The notes under the pieces: model-generated
The model's input: the letters and a program-made list of their open reading frames with translations, nothing else
Told to the model about the DNA's origin: nothing
The model's database searches: none
Assembly (NCBI RefSeq): GCF_014773245.1
Contig: NZ_JACWMX010000008.1
Coordinates: forward strand, 62,001-126,000
From: Mucilaginibacter glaciei
GTDB lineage: Bacteria; Bacteroidota; Bacteroidia; Sphingobacteriales; Sphingobacteriaceae
Reading direction: 5' to 3'
Length of the DNA: 64,000 nucleotides
Part shown: positions 32,249 to 39,384 of the stretch, piece after piece
Numbering within the stretch: the stretch's first letter is position 1
Layout of the letters: each line of letters starts with the position of its first letter
Program-made: the position numbers and the translations under genes

Positions 32249-32626
32249 ATGTCTGATAGCTTACCAAACCCCGATCTTGATCTTTCATTCTTGTACGAAA
32301 TTGCCGATGGAAGCGACGAATTCATCGTTGATTCTATCACCATGTTTTTAGATCAAACCCCACAATTGTTAGATACGATTAATAGTGCAATAGCTGCGCA
32401 AGATTGGGCTACGGCGGCTTCGGCATCACATAAATTAAAACCCAACCTGGGCTTTTTTGGTATGCCGCAAAGCCAGGCCAATATACAAGAGGTGGAAATA
32501 CTTTGTAAAGCCGGCGGGGCAGATCCTACAGATATTACTGCAAAGTTTAACAATGTTAAAAGCGTGGTTACATCAAACCTGGGCGAATTGGAGAAGATAA
32601 AAGCAGAAAAAGAAGCGAACCTGTAG
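32249..32626 (+). CDS. HPt (histidine phosphotransfer) domain protein
   Basis: The 125-aa, all-helical protein contains the phosphotransfer motif S-H-K-L-K-P with the phosphorylated histidine near residue 57, followed by LGFFGM. Free-standing HPt proteins relay phosphate between hybrid kinases and response regulators. It shares a transcript with folK and ends at a strong bidirectional terminator. Its kinase partner is unknown; a multi-PAS sensor kinase starts at 62.1 kb, and a SixA-type phosphatase that could act on it is encoded at 24.8 kb, but neither link is shown. Confidence 0.9.
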   Translation: MSDSLPNPDLDLSFLYEIADGSDEFIVDSITMFLDQTPQLLDTINSAIAAQDWATAASASHKLKPNLGFFGMPQSQANIQEVEILCKAGGADPTDITAKFNNVKSVVTSNLGELEKIKAEKEANL

Positions 32627-32666
32627 CATATAAAACACTGTTTGATAAAGGACAAAAGATAGAATT

Positions 32667-32705
32667 AAAAGAGAAAGGCAACCGTTTTGGTTGCCTTTCT
32701 CTTTT
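32667..32705. terminator. Bidirectional Rho-independent terminator between hpt and purS
   Basis: A perfect 17-bp stem (arms 32667-32683 and 32689-32705, loop GTTTT) with A4 on one side and T4 on the other serves the convergent genes. Confidence 0.95.
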
Positions 32706-32744
32706 ATATGAAAATGTCTTTATAAGTCTTTACTCGTAGTGCAA

Positions 32745-33002
32745 TTAAACTAATGGCTCTAACTTAAAGCTATAGCTCTCCATAATAAGGTTGGCTAACA
32801 GGTTTTTGCAGGCCTCGTCAACTTTGGCAGTGGCAGCAGCTTCACTATCCGCCTCGATTTCTAACGTGATATGCTTGCCGATGCGGATGTTCTGAATTTC
32901 TGACAAGCCCAGGTTTTTCATGCTACCGGTAACTGCTTTTCCTTGCGGGTCAAGAATTTCTTTTTTAGGCATTACGTCTATTTCAGCCAGGAACTTTGTC
33001 AT
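32745..33002 (-). CDS. purS: Phosphoribosylformylglycinamidine synthase, PurS subunit
   Basis: PurS is the small subunit that bridges PurL and PurQ in the fourth step of purine synthesis. The 85-aa product matches the family: KFLAEIDVMPKKEILDPQGKA, then VRIGK-type IRIGKHITLEIEA, and a C-terminal NLLANLIMESY. Unusually, it overlaps the end of pssA by 20 nt and is not next to purQ or purL in this window, so its stoichiometry with partners must rely on separate transcription. Confidence 0.93.
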   Translation of the reverse strand: MTKFLAEIDVMPKKEILDPQGKAVTGSMKNLGLSEIQNIRIGKHITLEIEADSEAAATAKVDEACKNLLANLIMESYSFKLEPLV

Positions 33003-33705
33003 TTGCGAATTTTAGTTGAATTAAAGATAGGGTGATGTACATAATGATAACCACCGGAACTGCCGCAAATTTAAAAAATAGAATGAGTATTGCCGAAAAT
33101 AACAGCAAGATATAGCGATAAAAGTTTTTGTTGAAATCGCGGTTCTTGAACTTGAGCGACATCAAGGGCAGTTCGGCAACTAACAGTGTACACATTACAA
33201 CAATAAATACTGTTAAACCGTAGGGGTTTAAAATGTAGGGGGCCACGCTTTGGTGCTGTTCCAGGATGAGCGGGAAGGATGCGATCAATATGGCGTTAGC
33301 TGGCGTAGGCAAGCCGATAAAACTGTCGGACTGGCGTACATCTGTATTGAATTTAGCCAGCCTCAATGCCGAGAACACCGGCAGTAAAAAGGCAATGTAA
33401 TTTAACCAGGGGCTAACGGCAGGGATCTGCGGACCCTGGCTAAGCAATTCATACATGATTACTGATGGTAAAACGCCGAAACTTACCATATCTGCCAGTG
33501 AATCCAGATCTTTACCAATGCCTGAGAAAGATTGCAGCACACGGGAGGCAAAGCCGTCAAAAAAATCAAATATGGCAGCTAAAAAGATGGCGTAAGCTGC
33601 AAAAATAAGGTTTTCCTGAAAGGCGAATACAATGCCTATACATCCGCTGAATAAGTTAGCACACGTTATGGCATTAGGAACATGTTTTCTTACACGTGTC
33701 TTCAT
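32983..33705 (-). CDS. pssA: CDP-diacylglycerol-serine O-phosphatidyltransferase
   Basis: PssA makes phosphatidylserine, the precursor of phosphatidylethanolamine, at the inner membrane. The 240-aa polytopic protein carries the CDP-alcohol phosphotransferase motif D-G-x2-A-R-x8-G-x3-D-x3-D in the segment DFFDGFASRV ... GIGKDLDSLAD, after PNAITCANLFSGCIGI. About seven TM helices are predicted. It is followed by purS with a 20-nt overlap, indicating coupled translation of two unrelated pathways. Confidence 0.93.
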   Translation of the reverse strand: MKTRVRKHVPNAITCANLFSGCIGIVFAFQENLIFAAYAIFLAAIFDFFDGFASRVLQSFSGIGKDLDSLADMVSFGVLPSVIMYELLSQGPQIPAVSPWLNYIAFLLPVFSALRLAKFNTDVRQSDSFIGLPTPANAILIASFPLILEQHQSVAPYILNPYGLTVFIVVMCTLLVAELPLMSLKFKNRDFNKNFYRYILLLFSAILILFFKFAAVPVVIIMYITLSLIQLKFANDKVPG

Positions 33706-33793
33706 CTGTTTATGAAGGTATCATATTTTCTTGAAAAATGCATGAAGTTATACATAACATCGTGTTAAATATAACTCCACATTCATTAAGATA

Positions 33794-35434
33794 TTATGAA
33801 TTCATCGATATCAAAAATTCCTCGTTTGTTTTGGTGCCCCTGATCTGCGCCTGTAAAAACTCCATTGATTCCTGCGAGTTCATATCTGCCAGGTGGTTAC
33901 GCAATATCCAGATGCGTTGTAGCGTATCGCGGTCAAGTAACAAGTCGTCGCGACGGGTGCTCGATGCGGTAATATCAATAGCAGGGAAGATGCGTTTATT
34001 AGATAGTTTTCTATCCAGTTGCAGCTCCATGTTACCGGTACCTTTAAACTCTTCAAAGATAACTTCGTCCATTTTAGAGCCGGTTTCTGTTAACGCAGTT
34101 GCGATAATGGTTAACGAGCCGCCATCCTCAATGTTACGGGCAGCACCAAAGAAACGTTTAGGCTTGTGCAATGCATTTGCATCCACACCACCTGATAAGA
34201 TCTTACCGGATGCCGGGGCAACGGTGTTATAAGCGCGGGCAAGGCGGGTGATGGAATCCAACAGGATAACCACATCATGACCACATTCTACCATACGTTT
34301 AGCTTTCTCTAAAACGATATTGGCAATTTTTACGTGGCGTTCTGCCGGCTCATCAAAAGTTGACGATACTACTTCGGCACGTACGCTGCGGGCCATATCG
34401 GTAACCTCTTCCGGGCGCTCATCTATCAAAAGGATAATAAGGTAAACTTCCGGGTGATTTTTAGCAATTGCGTTAGCCACATCTTTTAACAACATGGTTT
34501 TACCCGTTTTAGGCTGCGCTACGATCAAGCCACGCTGACCCTTACCAATAGGGGAGAACAGATCCATGATACGGGTAGAATAATTACCGGCGTCGGTGAA
34601 CAGGTTCAACTTCTCTGACGGGAAAAGTGGCGTTAAGTGATCGAAGGGAACACGGTCGCGCACTTCGGCGGGTATGCGGCCGTTAATGGCCTCAACGCGT
34701 ACCAACGGGAAATATTTTTCGCCTTCCTTTGGCGGGCGGATGCTGCCGCGAACGGTATCGCCGGTTTTTAAACCGAATAGCTTTATCTGGCTCTGTGATA
34801 CGTAAATATCATCGGGAGAGGTTAAATAGTTATAATCTGAAGAGCGCAGGAAACCGTAACCATCGGGCATTATTTCTAACACGCCTTCGTTTACAATTAC
34901 GTTATCAAAATCAAGGTTGATCGCTTCCTGGTTTTTTTGCTGGCCATTTGCACGGCGGTCAAATTTTTGAGGGCGGGTTTCTGTTGATGCGGGCTGGTCG
35001 GCCTGCTCTGTCCTAACCGGTTCAGTGCTCTCTGTGGTAGATTCCTGTGCAGCAACGGGTTGGGTAGCAAAATTCTGAGGCGGGTTATTCTGCAGCTCTT
35101 CTTCAGCATCTGCTTCCTGCTCAAAAAGGTTTGTGTCATTTAAAGGCACCTCTACACGGGGCTGGTCTTTAGTTTTTACAACGCGTGTTCTTTTACGGGT
35201 TTTTTCGCCGCTATCTTGTGTTTCGGCAGCAGGTGCGTCAGCAGTTTTTTCAGAGTAGTTATTATTAACAACATCGTTTTGATTTCTGGCGGCTTCTATG
35301 AGTTGTTGTTGTCCAACAATCGCGGTTATCAGTGCGGCTTTTCTCAGCTCGTCTGCTTCAGCAATTCCTAAACTTTTGGCAATATCACGCAACTCAGAAA
35401 CGAGTTTGTCGTTCAATTCGATTGTATCAGACAT
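33794..35434 (-). CDS. rho: Transcription termination factor Rho
   Basis: Rho is the hexameric ATP-dependent RNA helicase that ends transcripts. The 546-aa product has an N-terminal helical domain (residues 1-45), a roughly 110-residue low-complexity acidic/Gln-rich insertion, an RNA-binding cold-shock-like domain (ILEIMPDGYGFLRS type, DDIYVSQSQI), then the ATPase core with Walker A AQPKTGKTMLL, LIDERPEEVTDM, VILLDSITRLARAYN and the GGSLTIIATAL Q-loop region. The insertion is longer than in E. coli Rho but usual for Bacteroidota. It stands alone, divergent from pyrF. Confidence 0.95.
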   Translation of the reverse strand: MSDTIELNDKLVSELRDIAKSLGIAEADELRKAALITAIVGQQQLIEAARNQNDVVNNNYSEKTADAPAAETQDSGEKTRKRTRVVKTKDQPRVEVPLNDTNLFEQEADAEEELQNNPPQNFATQPVAAQESTTESTEPVRTEQADQPASTETRPQKFDRRANGQQKNQEAINLDFDNVIVNEGVLEIMPDGYGFLRSSDYNYLTSPDDIYVSQSQIKLFGLKTGDTVRGSIRPPKEGEKYFPLVRVEAINGRIPAEVRDRVPFDHLTPLFPSEKLNLFTDAGNYSTRIMDLFSPIGKGQRGLIVAQPKTGKTMLLKDVANAIAKNHPEVYLIILLIDERPEEVTDMARSVRAEVVSSTFDEPAERHVKIANIVLEKAKRMVECGHDVVILLDSITRLARAYNTVAPASGKILSGGVDANALHKPKRFFGAARNIEDGGSLTIIATALTETGSKMDEVIFEEFKGTGNMELQLDRKLSNKRIFPAIDITASSTRRDDLLLDRDTLQRIWILRNHLADMNSQESMEFLQAQIRGTKTNEEFLISMNS

Positions 35435-35499
35435 GTTATGAAATGTAGTTCAAAAGGAAATTTAAATTTGAAAAAGAAATTGTTGTTGTCCCTGTAATG

Positions 35500-35507
35500 C
35501 AAAATTA
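35500..35507 (-). promoter_or_regulatory. Candidate -7 box (TAATTTTG) for rho
   Basis: The minus strand reads TAATTTTG 66 nt upstream of the rho ATG. A -33 TTG at normal spacing is missing. Confidence 0.3.
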
Positions 35508-35684
35508 GCCCAGGCAAGTATTAGAAATTGTAATAAAGTTGGATCAAATTGTTTCTTTAGTGCAAGAAATGCAAGGGAAAACATTGCAATTTTACATAAA
35601 TATTCTTGAATTGCAAATTTATTAAAAAATAATAAGCTATTCGCCCTATTTTTTTGATTTTTGCCACCAACTAAAGTATACCTT

Positions 35685-36518
35685 ATGATATCACGCCACC
35701 AGCTTATAGAACAGATCAAACTCAAGAAATCATTTTTGTGTGTGGGGCTGGATACCGACATAGATAAGATCCCTGAATTTTTAAAACAATACCCCGACCC
35801 GGTTTTTGAATTCAATAAGCGCATTATTGATGCTACAAAAGATCTTTGTATCTCCTACAAGCCAAACGCCGCCTTTTATGAAAGCCGTGGTTTAAAAGGT
35901 TTGCAAAGTTTGATCTCCACCTATGAATATTTGCCTAAAGATTGCCTTTCTATTATAGATGCCAAGCGGGGCGATATCGGCAATACATCTGATAATTATG
36001 CCAAGGCATTTTTTGATGAGGAGGCATCCGGTATGGGTTTTGATGCCATTACTGTTACGCCTTATATGGGTAATGATAGCGTAACGCCCTATTTAAAGTA
36101 CGATGGTAAGTGGGTAATTATCCTGGCCCTTACCTCATCTGTAGGGAGTAAAGATTTCCAATACCTGCCAACCGAAGGGGGCTACCTTTTTGAGCAGGTA
36201 ATTCAAAAGGCCAACACCTGGGCAGGTGCTGATAGGCTGATGTTTGTTGTTGGGGCAACCAAAAGCACAGAGTTTACTAATATCCGTAAGTACGCCCCTG
36301 ATAATTTTTTACTGGTGCCTGGTGTAGGTGCACAGGGTGGCAGTTTAGAAGAGGTATGCAAATACGGCATGACCAAAGATTGCGGACTGATTGTAAATGC
36401 GTCCCGATCTATTATTTATGCAAGCGGTGGCGAAGATTTTGCCGATGCCGCAAGGGCTGAGGCTTTAAGTTTACAACAGCAAATGCAGGTGGAGTTGGAG
36501 AAAGCCGGAATAATTTAG
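35685..36518 (+). CDS. pyrF: Orotidine 5'-phosphate decarboxylase (type 2)
   Basis: PyrF decarboxylates OMP to UMP, the last step of de novo pyrimidine synthesis. The 278-aa size, FLCVGLDTDIDKIP, SYKPNAAFYES, LSIIDAKRGDIGNTSDNYAKA (catalytic Asp-Lys-x-x-Asp), TVTPYMGNDSV and LVPGVGAQGG identify the longer type-2 group. ATG 35685 (MISRHQLIEQ) is the family-like start; the longer frame adds eight residues. A frameshifted hypothetical gene follows 7 nt after the stop. Confidence 0.95.
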   Translation: MISRHQLIEQIKLKKSFLCVGLDTDIDKIPEFLKQYPDPVFEFNKRIIDATKDLCISYKPNAAFYESRGLKGLQSLISTYEYLPKDCLSIIDAKRGDIGNTSDNYAKAFFDEEASGMGFDAITVTPYMGNDSVTPYLKYDGKWVIILALTSSVGSKDFQYLPTEGGYLFEQVIQKANTWAGADRLMFVVGATKSTEFTNIRKYAPDNFLLVPGVGAQGGSLEEVCKYGMTKDCGLIVNASRSIIYASGGEDFADAARAEALSLQQQMQVELEKAGII

Positions 36519-36525
36519 ATTACAT

Positions 36526-36968
36526 ATGATATCAGAAATTGAACAACAGTCATTTGATTTCGACTGGTTTTTTACCGACGGAACCAATATTGAATTTGCT
36601 GCCTCTGGTGGAGGCAAACTTCCATTGACCATATCAGTTTCACGACTAGATTTCGATATTGTTTCAACATATTTCAATACCAGAACTCGTATCTGCGATG
36701 CGGTTATCAATCCGAAATAAGTACATTATATATGGATGATGAAACGTATTTGAAGTGTTTTATTGAATTTGCAGAAAAAGGTTTGTTTGCTTTCGATAAA
36801 ACAATGCTTAATAATTTTTCTGACACGGACTTTCATTTGGTGGCGATTCCAACGAATCCGTTGACAATTGAGGATCTTCCTATTGATATTCACAAAATCC
36901 TAATTAAAACTCATTTCAAACAGCCTATAAACTTAGATTTTGATCTTCGTCAGTTAGGCATGATTTAA
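36526..36968 (+). pseudogene. Hypothetical gene split by a frameshift
   Basis: Two short frames (36526-36720 and 36732-36968) read as one broken gene. The second frame stays open upstream of its ATG and gives protein-like sequence (NSYLRCGYQSEISTLYMDD) that overlaps the last 11 codons of the first frame, so a -1 shift around 36670-36690 would join them into one product of about 145 residues. I do not recognise the family; the protein is acidic and aromatic. Causes may be a 1-bp deletion in this strain, a sequencing error or, less likely, programmed frameshifting: no slippery heptamer is visible. Alternatively two tiny genes are expressed. Confidence 0.6.
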
Positions 36969-36987
36969 TAAAAAGTCGAAATAAAAC

Positions 36988-37020
36988 ACAAAGCCCTGCA
37001 AATTGTATGCAAGACTTTGT
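36988..37020 (-). terminator. Probable terminator after the flavin-split-barrel gene
   Basis: On the minus strand ACAAAGUCUUGCA pairs with UGCAGGGCUUUGU (13 bp with two G-U pairs, 7-nt loop). A T-run is weak, so the assignment is moderate. Confidence 0.5.
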
Positions 37021-37042
37021 ATATGAGTTTACTAATCACTAT

Positions 37043-37576
37043 TTATGGCCTTAGCTTGCCTTCAATAGAATCATCTAAAGTTTTACCGAGGGCCGCACCT
37101 ACTAATTGTTTAGCGAAGGCTACGGCGTTACCGTGTTTGTTATCCCAATAGTAACCTTCGGTAGGCGATACTTTAATAACCGAGATACGTGGATCATCTA
37201 CACCTTCCGTAAACCAGGTTTTTAACAGGGGCTCCCATAACTCTTTGATTTTTTCTTTGTCCTCGCTAATTTCTGCTATGCCGTAAACGTTCAAAAAGTC
37301 GGAATACTTGGAGCCTTGAAATAATAACTGTACCATAGGGTCGCGTTTTATTTCTTCGTTCTTGTGGCTGTCATTAGCACTCAGGAACCATAAGTCGCCG
37401 TTATCATCTACCTTTTGCGGCGACATTGGGCGGGTAGAGAAAGGTAAACCCGTTTTGATGTTACTGCAAAAAAAGCAGCTTACGCCCTCGGCCATTTCCT
37501 TTAATTTTTTCCAGGCGGCGTTGCCTTCCAGGTTCTCGAAATTGTCTTCGGGTTGTTGTTGATTTATGCTGTCCAT
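37043..37576 (-). CDS. Pyridoxamine 5'-phosphate oxidase-family (general stress protein) flavin-split-barrel protein
   Basis: The 177-aa product has a split-barrel fold with FSTRPMSPQKVDDNGDLWFLS followed by HKNEEIKRDPMVQLLF, as in the general-stress-protein-26 group of PNPOx relatives, which bind FMN or F420. A central NVYGIAEISEDKEKIKELW continues the pattern. The reaction is unknown; a true PdxH is unlikely because its substrate residues are not visible. An imperfect palindrome (37580-37616) lies directly upstream of the start codon and could be an operator. Confidence 0.85.
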   Translation of the reverse strand: MDSINQQQPEDNFENLEGNAAWKKLKEMAEGVSCFFCSNIKTGLPFSTRPMSPQKVDDNGDLWFLSANDSHKNEEIKRDPMVQLLFQGSKYSDFLNVYGIAEISEDKEKIKELWEPLLKTWFTEGVDDPRISVIKVSPTEGYYWDNKHGNAVAFAKQLVGAALGKTLDDSIEGKLRP

Positions 37577-37579
37577 AAT

Positions 37580-37616
37580 GGTTAGTTTATATTATTAAAA
37601 TGATAATATATTAACC
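37580..37616 (-). promoter_or_regulatory. Imperfect palindrome before the split-barrel gene
   Basis: GGTTAGTTTATATTAT faces ATAATATATTAACC across 7 nt, 4 nt from the start codon. It could be an operator or an mRNA hairpin at the 5' end. Confidence 0.35.
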
Positions 37617-37640
37617 AGAAGGAAAAGGATTTGTTTTGGG

Positions 37641-37768
37641 TATGTTGAAAAGTTATAGAGGTTGGGAAGGTTGAAAAGGTTTGAAATGTTTGTGAGGTTA
37701 ACGAATAGAGCGGTAATTTAATTTCTATAATTTCAACCTTTACACCCCCTCAAACCCTTACATAACTT
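37641..37768. repeat. Facing arms with exact 9-nt period, no gene inside
   Basis: The purine arm (37641-37699) has five consecutive 9-mers ending in GTT: ATAGAGGTT, GGGAAGGTT, GAAAAGGTT, TGAAATGTT, TGTGAGGTT. The pyrimidine arm (37721-37768) mirrors it and ends exactly on the stop codon of the exonuclease/GIY-YIG gene. The loop is only about 21 nt and starts AACGAATAG. It resembles the pair around the S23 gene without the gene. Confidence 0.65.
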
Positions 37769-39131
37769 AACAGAAACTTACCTTCCGCTCGGGGAAACGG
37801 GTGGCATAGCCGGTTACAATGTTTTTGATATAATCGTTGCCCGGATACGGGGTTAGGTAATTCTTTAACGCCTGTATGTTATCGGCATCGTAGTAGTGGG
37901 ATATATAGCCCATACCATAAAAACGGCCTTCTTCTATCAGGATGCAGCTATGTTCATCATCGGTACGGCCCTCATCACGAATAGCGAATGTAGGAAGTGC
38001 TTTCTTCAATTCATCTATAGCGGCAGTTACTTTTTGGTTGTAATCATCAGGCGTTTTGTTGCCCTCGCAGGCACATGCGCCGGTATGGCTACCACTGCAG
38101 GGCCCATTGTTTTTTTGTATAAAACACAGCTTAGGGCAAAGTTCAAAAGTGTCGATCAGTTGCAGCAGCAGGTTATGCCCCTCCAGGAACGAGTTGCAGG
38201 CATATACCGCCGGCATATGTTTACGGTGCTTATCAACTGCTAAACGCAGGTATCCGCGCTGGTCTTCATAAGCATAAAGGCCAAAGGTGTTTTCGAAACG
38301 TTTGAGCGAACGGTTATATTTAGGCCACAGGCGTTTGATCTCTACCGCCTCCAGCACAAAGGCGATCAGCTCGGTACCGCATACCTGGTGGCTGATACGA
38401 TAGATGTTCTTTAAAAACTCCTGCCGTTGCATGTTGGGGTTGTTACCCGTAAAATGGCTGCAAACTCTTTTGCGGATGTTTTTTGCTTTGCCTACGTAAA
38501 CCACTTTACCTTTTTGGTCGTGGAAGTAATAAACACCCGGCGCGTTTGGTAATGCCTCTATATCTGTTTTGGGTAGGTTAGCAGGCAGCACCTGTTCTTT
38601 TGAGTTTTGCTTTAGCGCCTGGCCGATATGGTTGGCTGTATCACTTTTTAGATATAAGCCAAATAGCTGGGCAGTTGCTTCTGCATCGCCCATAGCACGG
38701 TGGCGGCTGTTGTTGGCAATGCCGAGGTGCGTACAGAGTTTACCCAGGCTGTAAGATAGCAGCCCCGGCATGATCTTTCTGCCCAACCTTACCGTACATA
38801 GCTTGTTGGCATTCAGTTCGTAACCTGCTGCGTTGAGGTGGTATCGTAGGAAAGAATAGTCGAAATTAACATTATGGGCTACAAAGATCTGTCCTTTAAG
38901 CATGTGGTAGATCTCGTGTGCAACATCTTCAAAAAGCGGAGCAGTCTGCACCATTTCGTTGGTGATGCCTGTTAAAGCACGGATATAAACGGGGATGTCG
39001 CGCTGCGGGTTCACCAAAGTCTCGAACCGGCGGGTGATCTTTTTACCGTCATAGATACATATAGCAATCTCTGTGATGCCATTAGCACTGGCATGCCCCC
39101 CCGTCGTCTCAATATCTACAATTGCATACAT
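37767..39131 (-). CDS. DEDDh exonuclease fused to a UvrC-like GIY-YIG nuclease
   Basis: The 454-aa product begins with a DnaQ/epsilon-type 3'-5' exonuclease (YAIVDIETTGG, FVAHNVNFDYSFLR, and HRAMGDAEATAQL give the D-E-D-D-h residues, residues 1-165), followed by a GIY-YIG domain (NAPGVYYFHDQKGKVVYVGKAKNIRKRV, around residues 195-270) as in UvrC and Cho, and a C-terminal region with a Cys cluster (CFIQKNNGPCSGSHTGACAC). It probably acts in DNA repair, cutting and trimming near lesions. It is monocistronic, and its stop codon coincides with the end of a repeat arm. Confidence 0.9.
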   Translation of the reverse strand: MYAIVDIETTGGHASANGITEIAICIYDGKKITRRFETLVNPQRDIPVYIRALTGITNEMVQTAPLFEDVAHEIYHMLKGQIFVAHNVNFDYSFLRYHLNAAGYELNANKLCTVRLGRKIMPGLLSYSLGKLCTHLGIANNSRHRAMGDAEATAQLFGLYLKSDTANHIGQALKQNSKEQVLPANLPKTDIEALPNAPGVYYFHDQKGKVVYVGKAKNIRKRVCSHFTGNNPNMQRQEFLKNIYRISHQVCGTELIAFVLEAVEIKRLWPKYNRSLKRFENTFGLYAYEDQRGYLRLAVDKHRKHMPAVYACNSFLEGHNLLLQLIDTFELCPKLCFIQKNNGPCSGSHTGACACEGNKTPDDYNQKVTAAIDELKKALPTFAIRDEGRTDDEHSCILIEEGRFYGMGYISHYYDADNIQALKNYLTPYPGNDYIKNIVTGYATRFPERKVSFC

Positions 39132-39258
39132 AGTTCTTATACGTATACAAATGTAAAATATTTTGCTAATTATTTTAGTTATACGACGGATTTATTTACG
39201 CCATTGATGTTGGTAATAAGAAATCTAACCACAGTCGACCATATAAATCATTTTTCGC

Positions 39259-39307
39259 GAGCGTAGACGCTCTCTGTGGCATATCGTAAAGCGTGGACGC
39301 TTTACGA
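39259..39307. repeat. Pair of REP-like palindromes
   Basis: GAGCG-TAGA-CGCTC (39259-39272) and the perfect 10-bp stem TCGTAAAGCG-TGGA-CGCTTTACGA (39284-39307) lie side by side in the gap 39132-39384. Both have the core GCGT(A/G)GACGC. Such paired extragenic palindromes are typical REP units. Confidence 0.65.
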
Positions 39308-39322
39308 TGCACAATAGCAATA

Positions 39323-39352
39323 AAAAAACCCACAGCTAAAAGCTGTGGGTTT
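39323..39352 (-). terminator. Rho-independent terminator after yidC
   Basis: ACCCACAGC / GCTGTGGGT with loop TAAAA and A/T runs on both sides; on the minus strand T7 follows. It lies 33 nt past the yidC stop. Confidence 0.85.
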
Positions 39353-39384
39353 GATATTCTTTAGTCAACTAATCTCTAATCAAC

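Noticed and set aside
33738..34232. Plus-strand frame of 164 codons opposite rho
   Set aside because: It is the antisense shadow of the highly conserved Rho ATPase core and has no family features.
36660..36735. Programmed -1 frameshift
   Set aside because: No slippery heptamer or downstream pseudoknot is visible; mutation or sequencing error is simpler.
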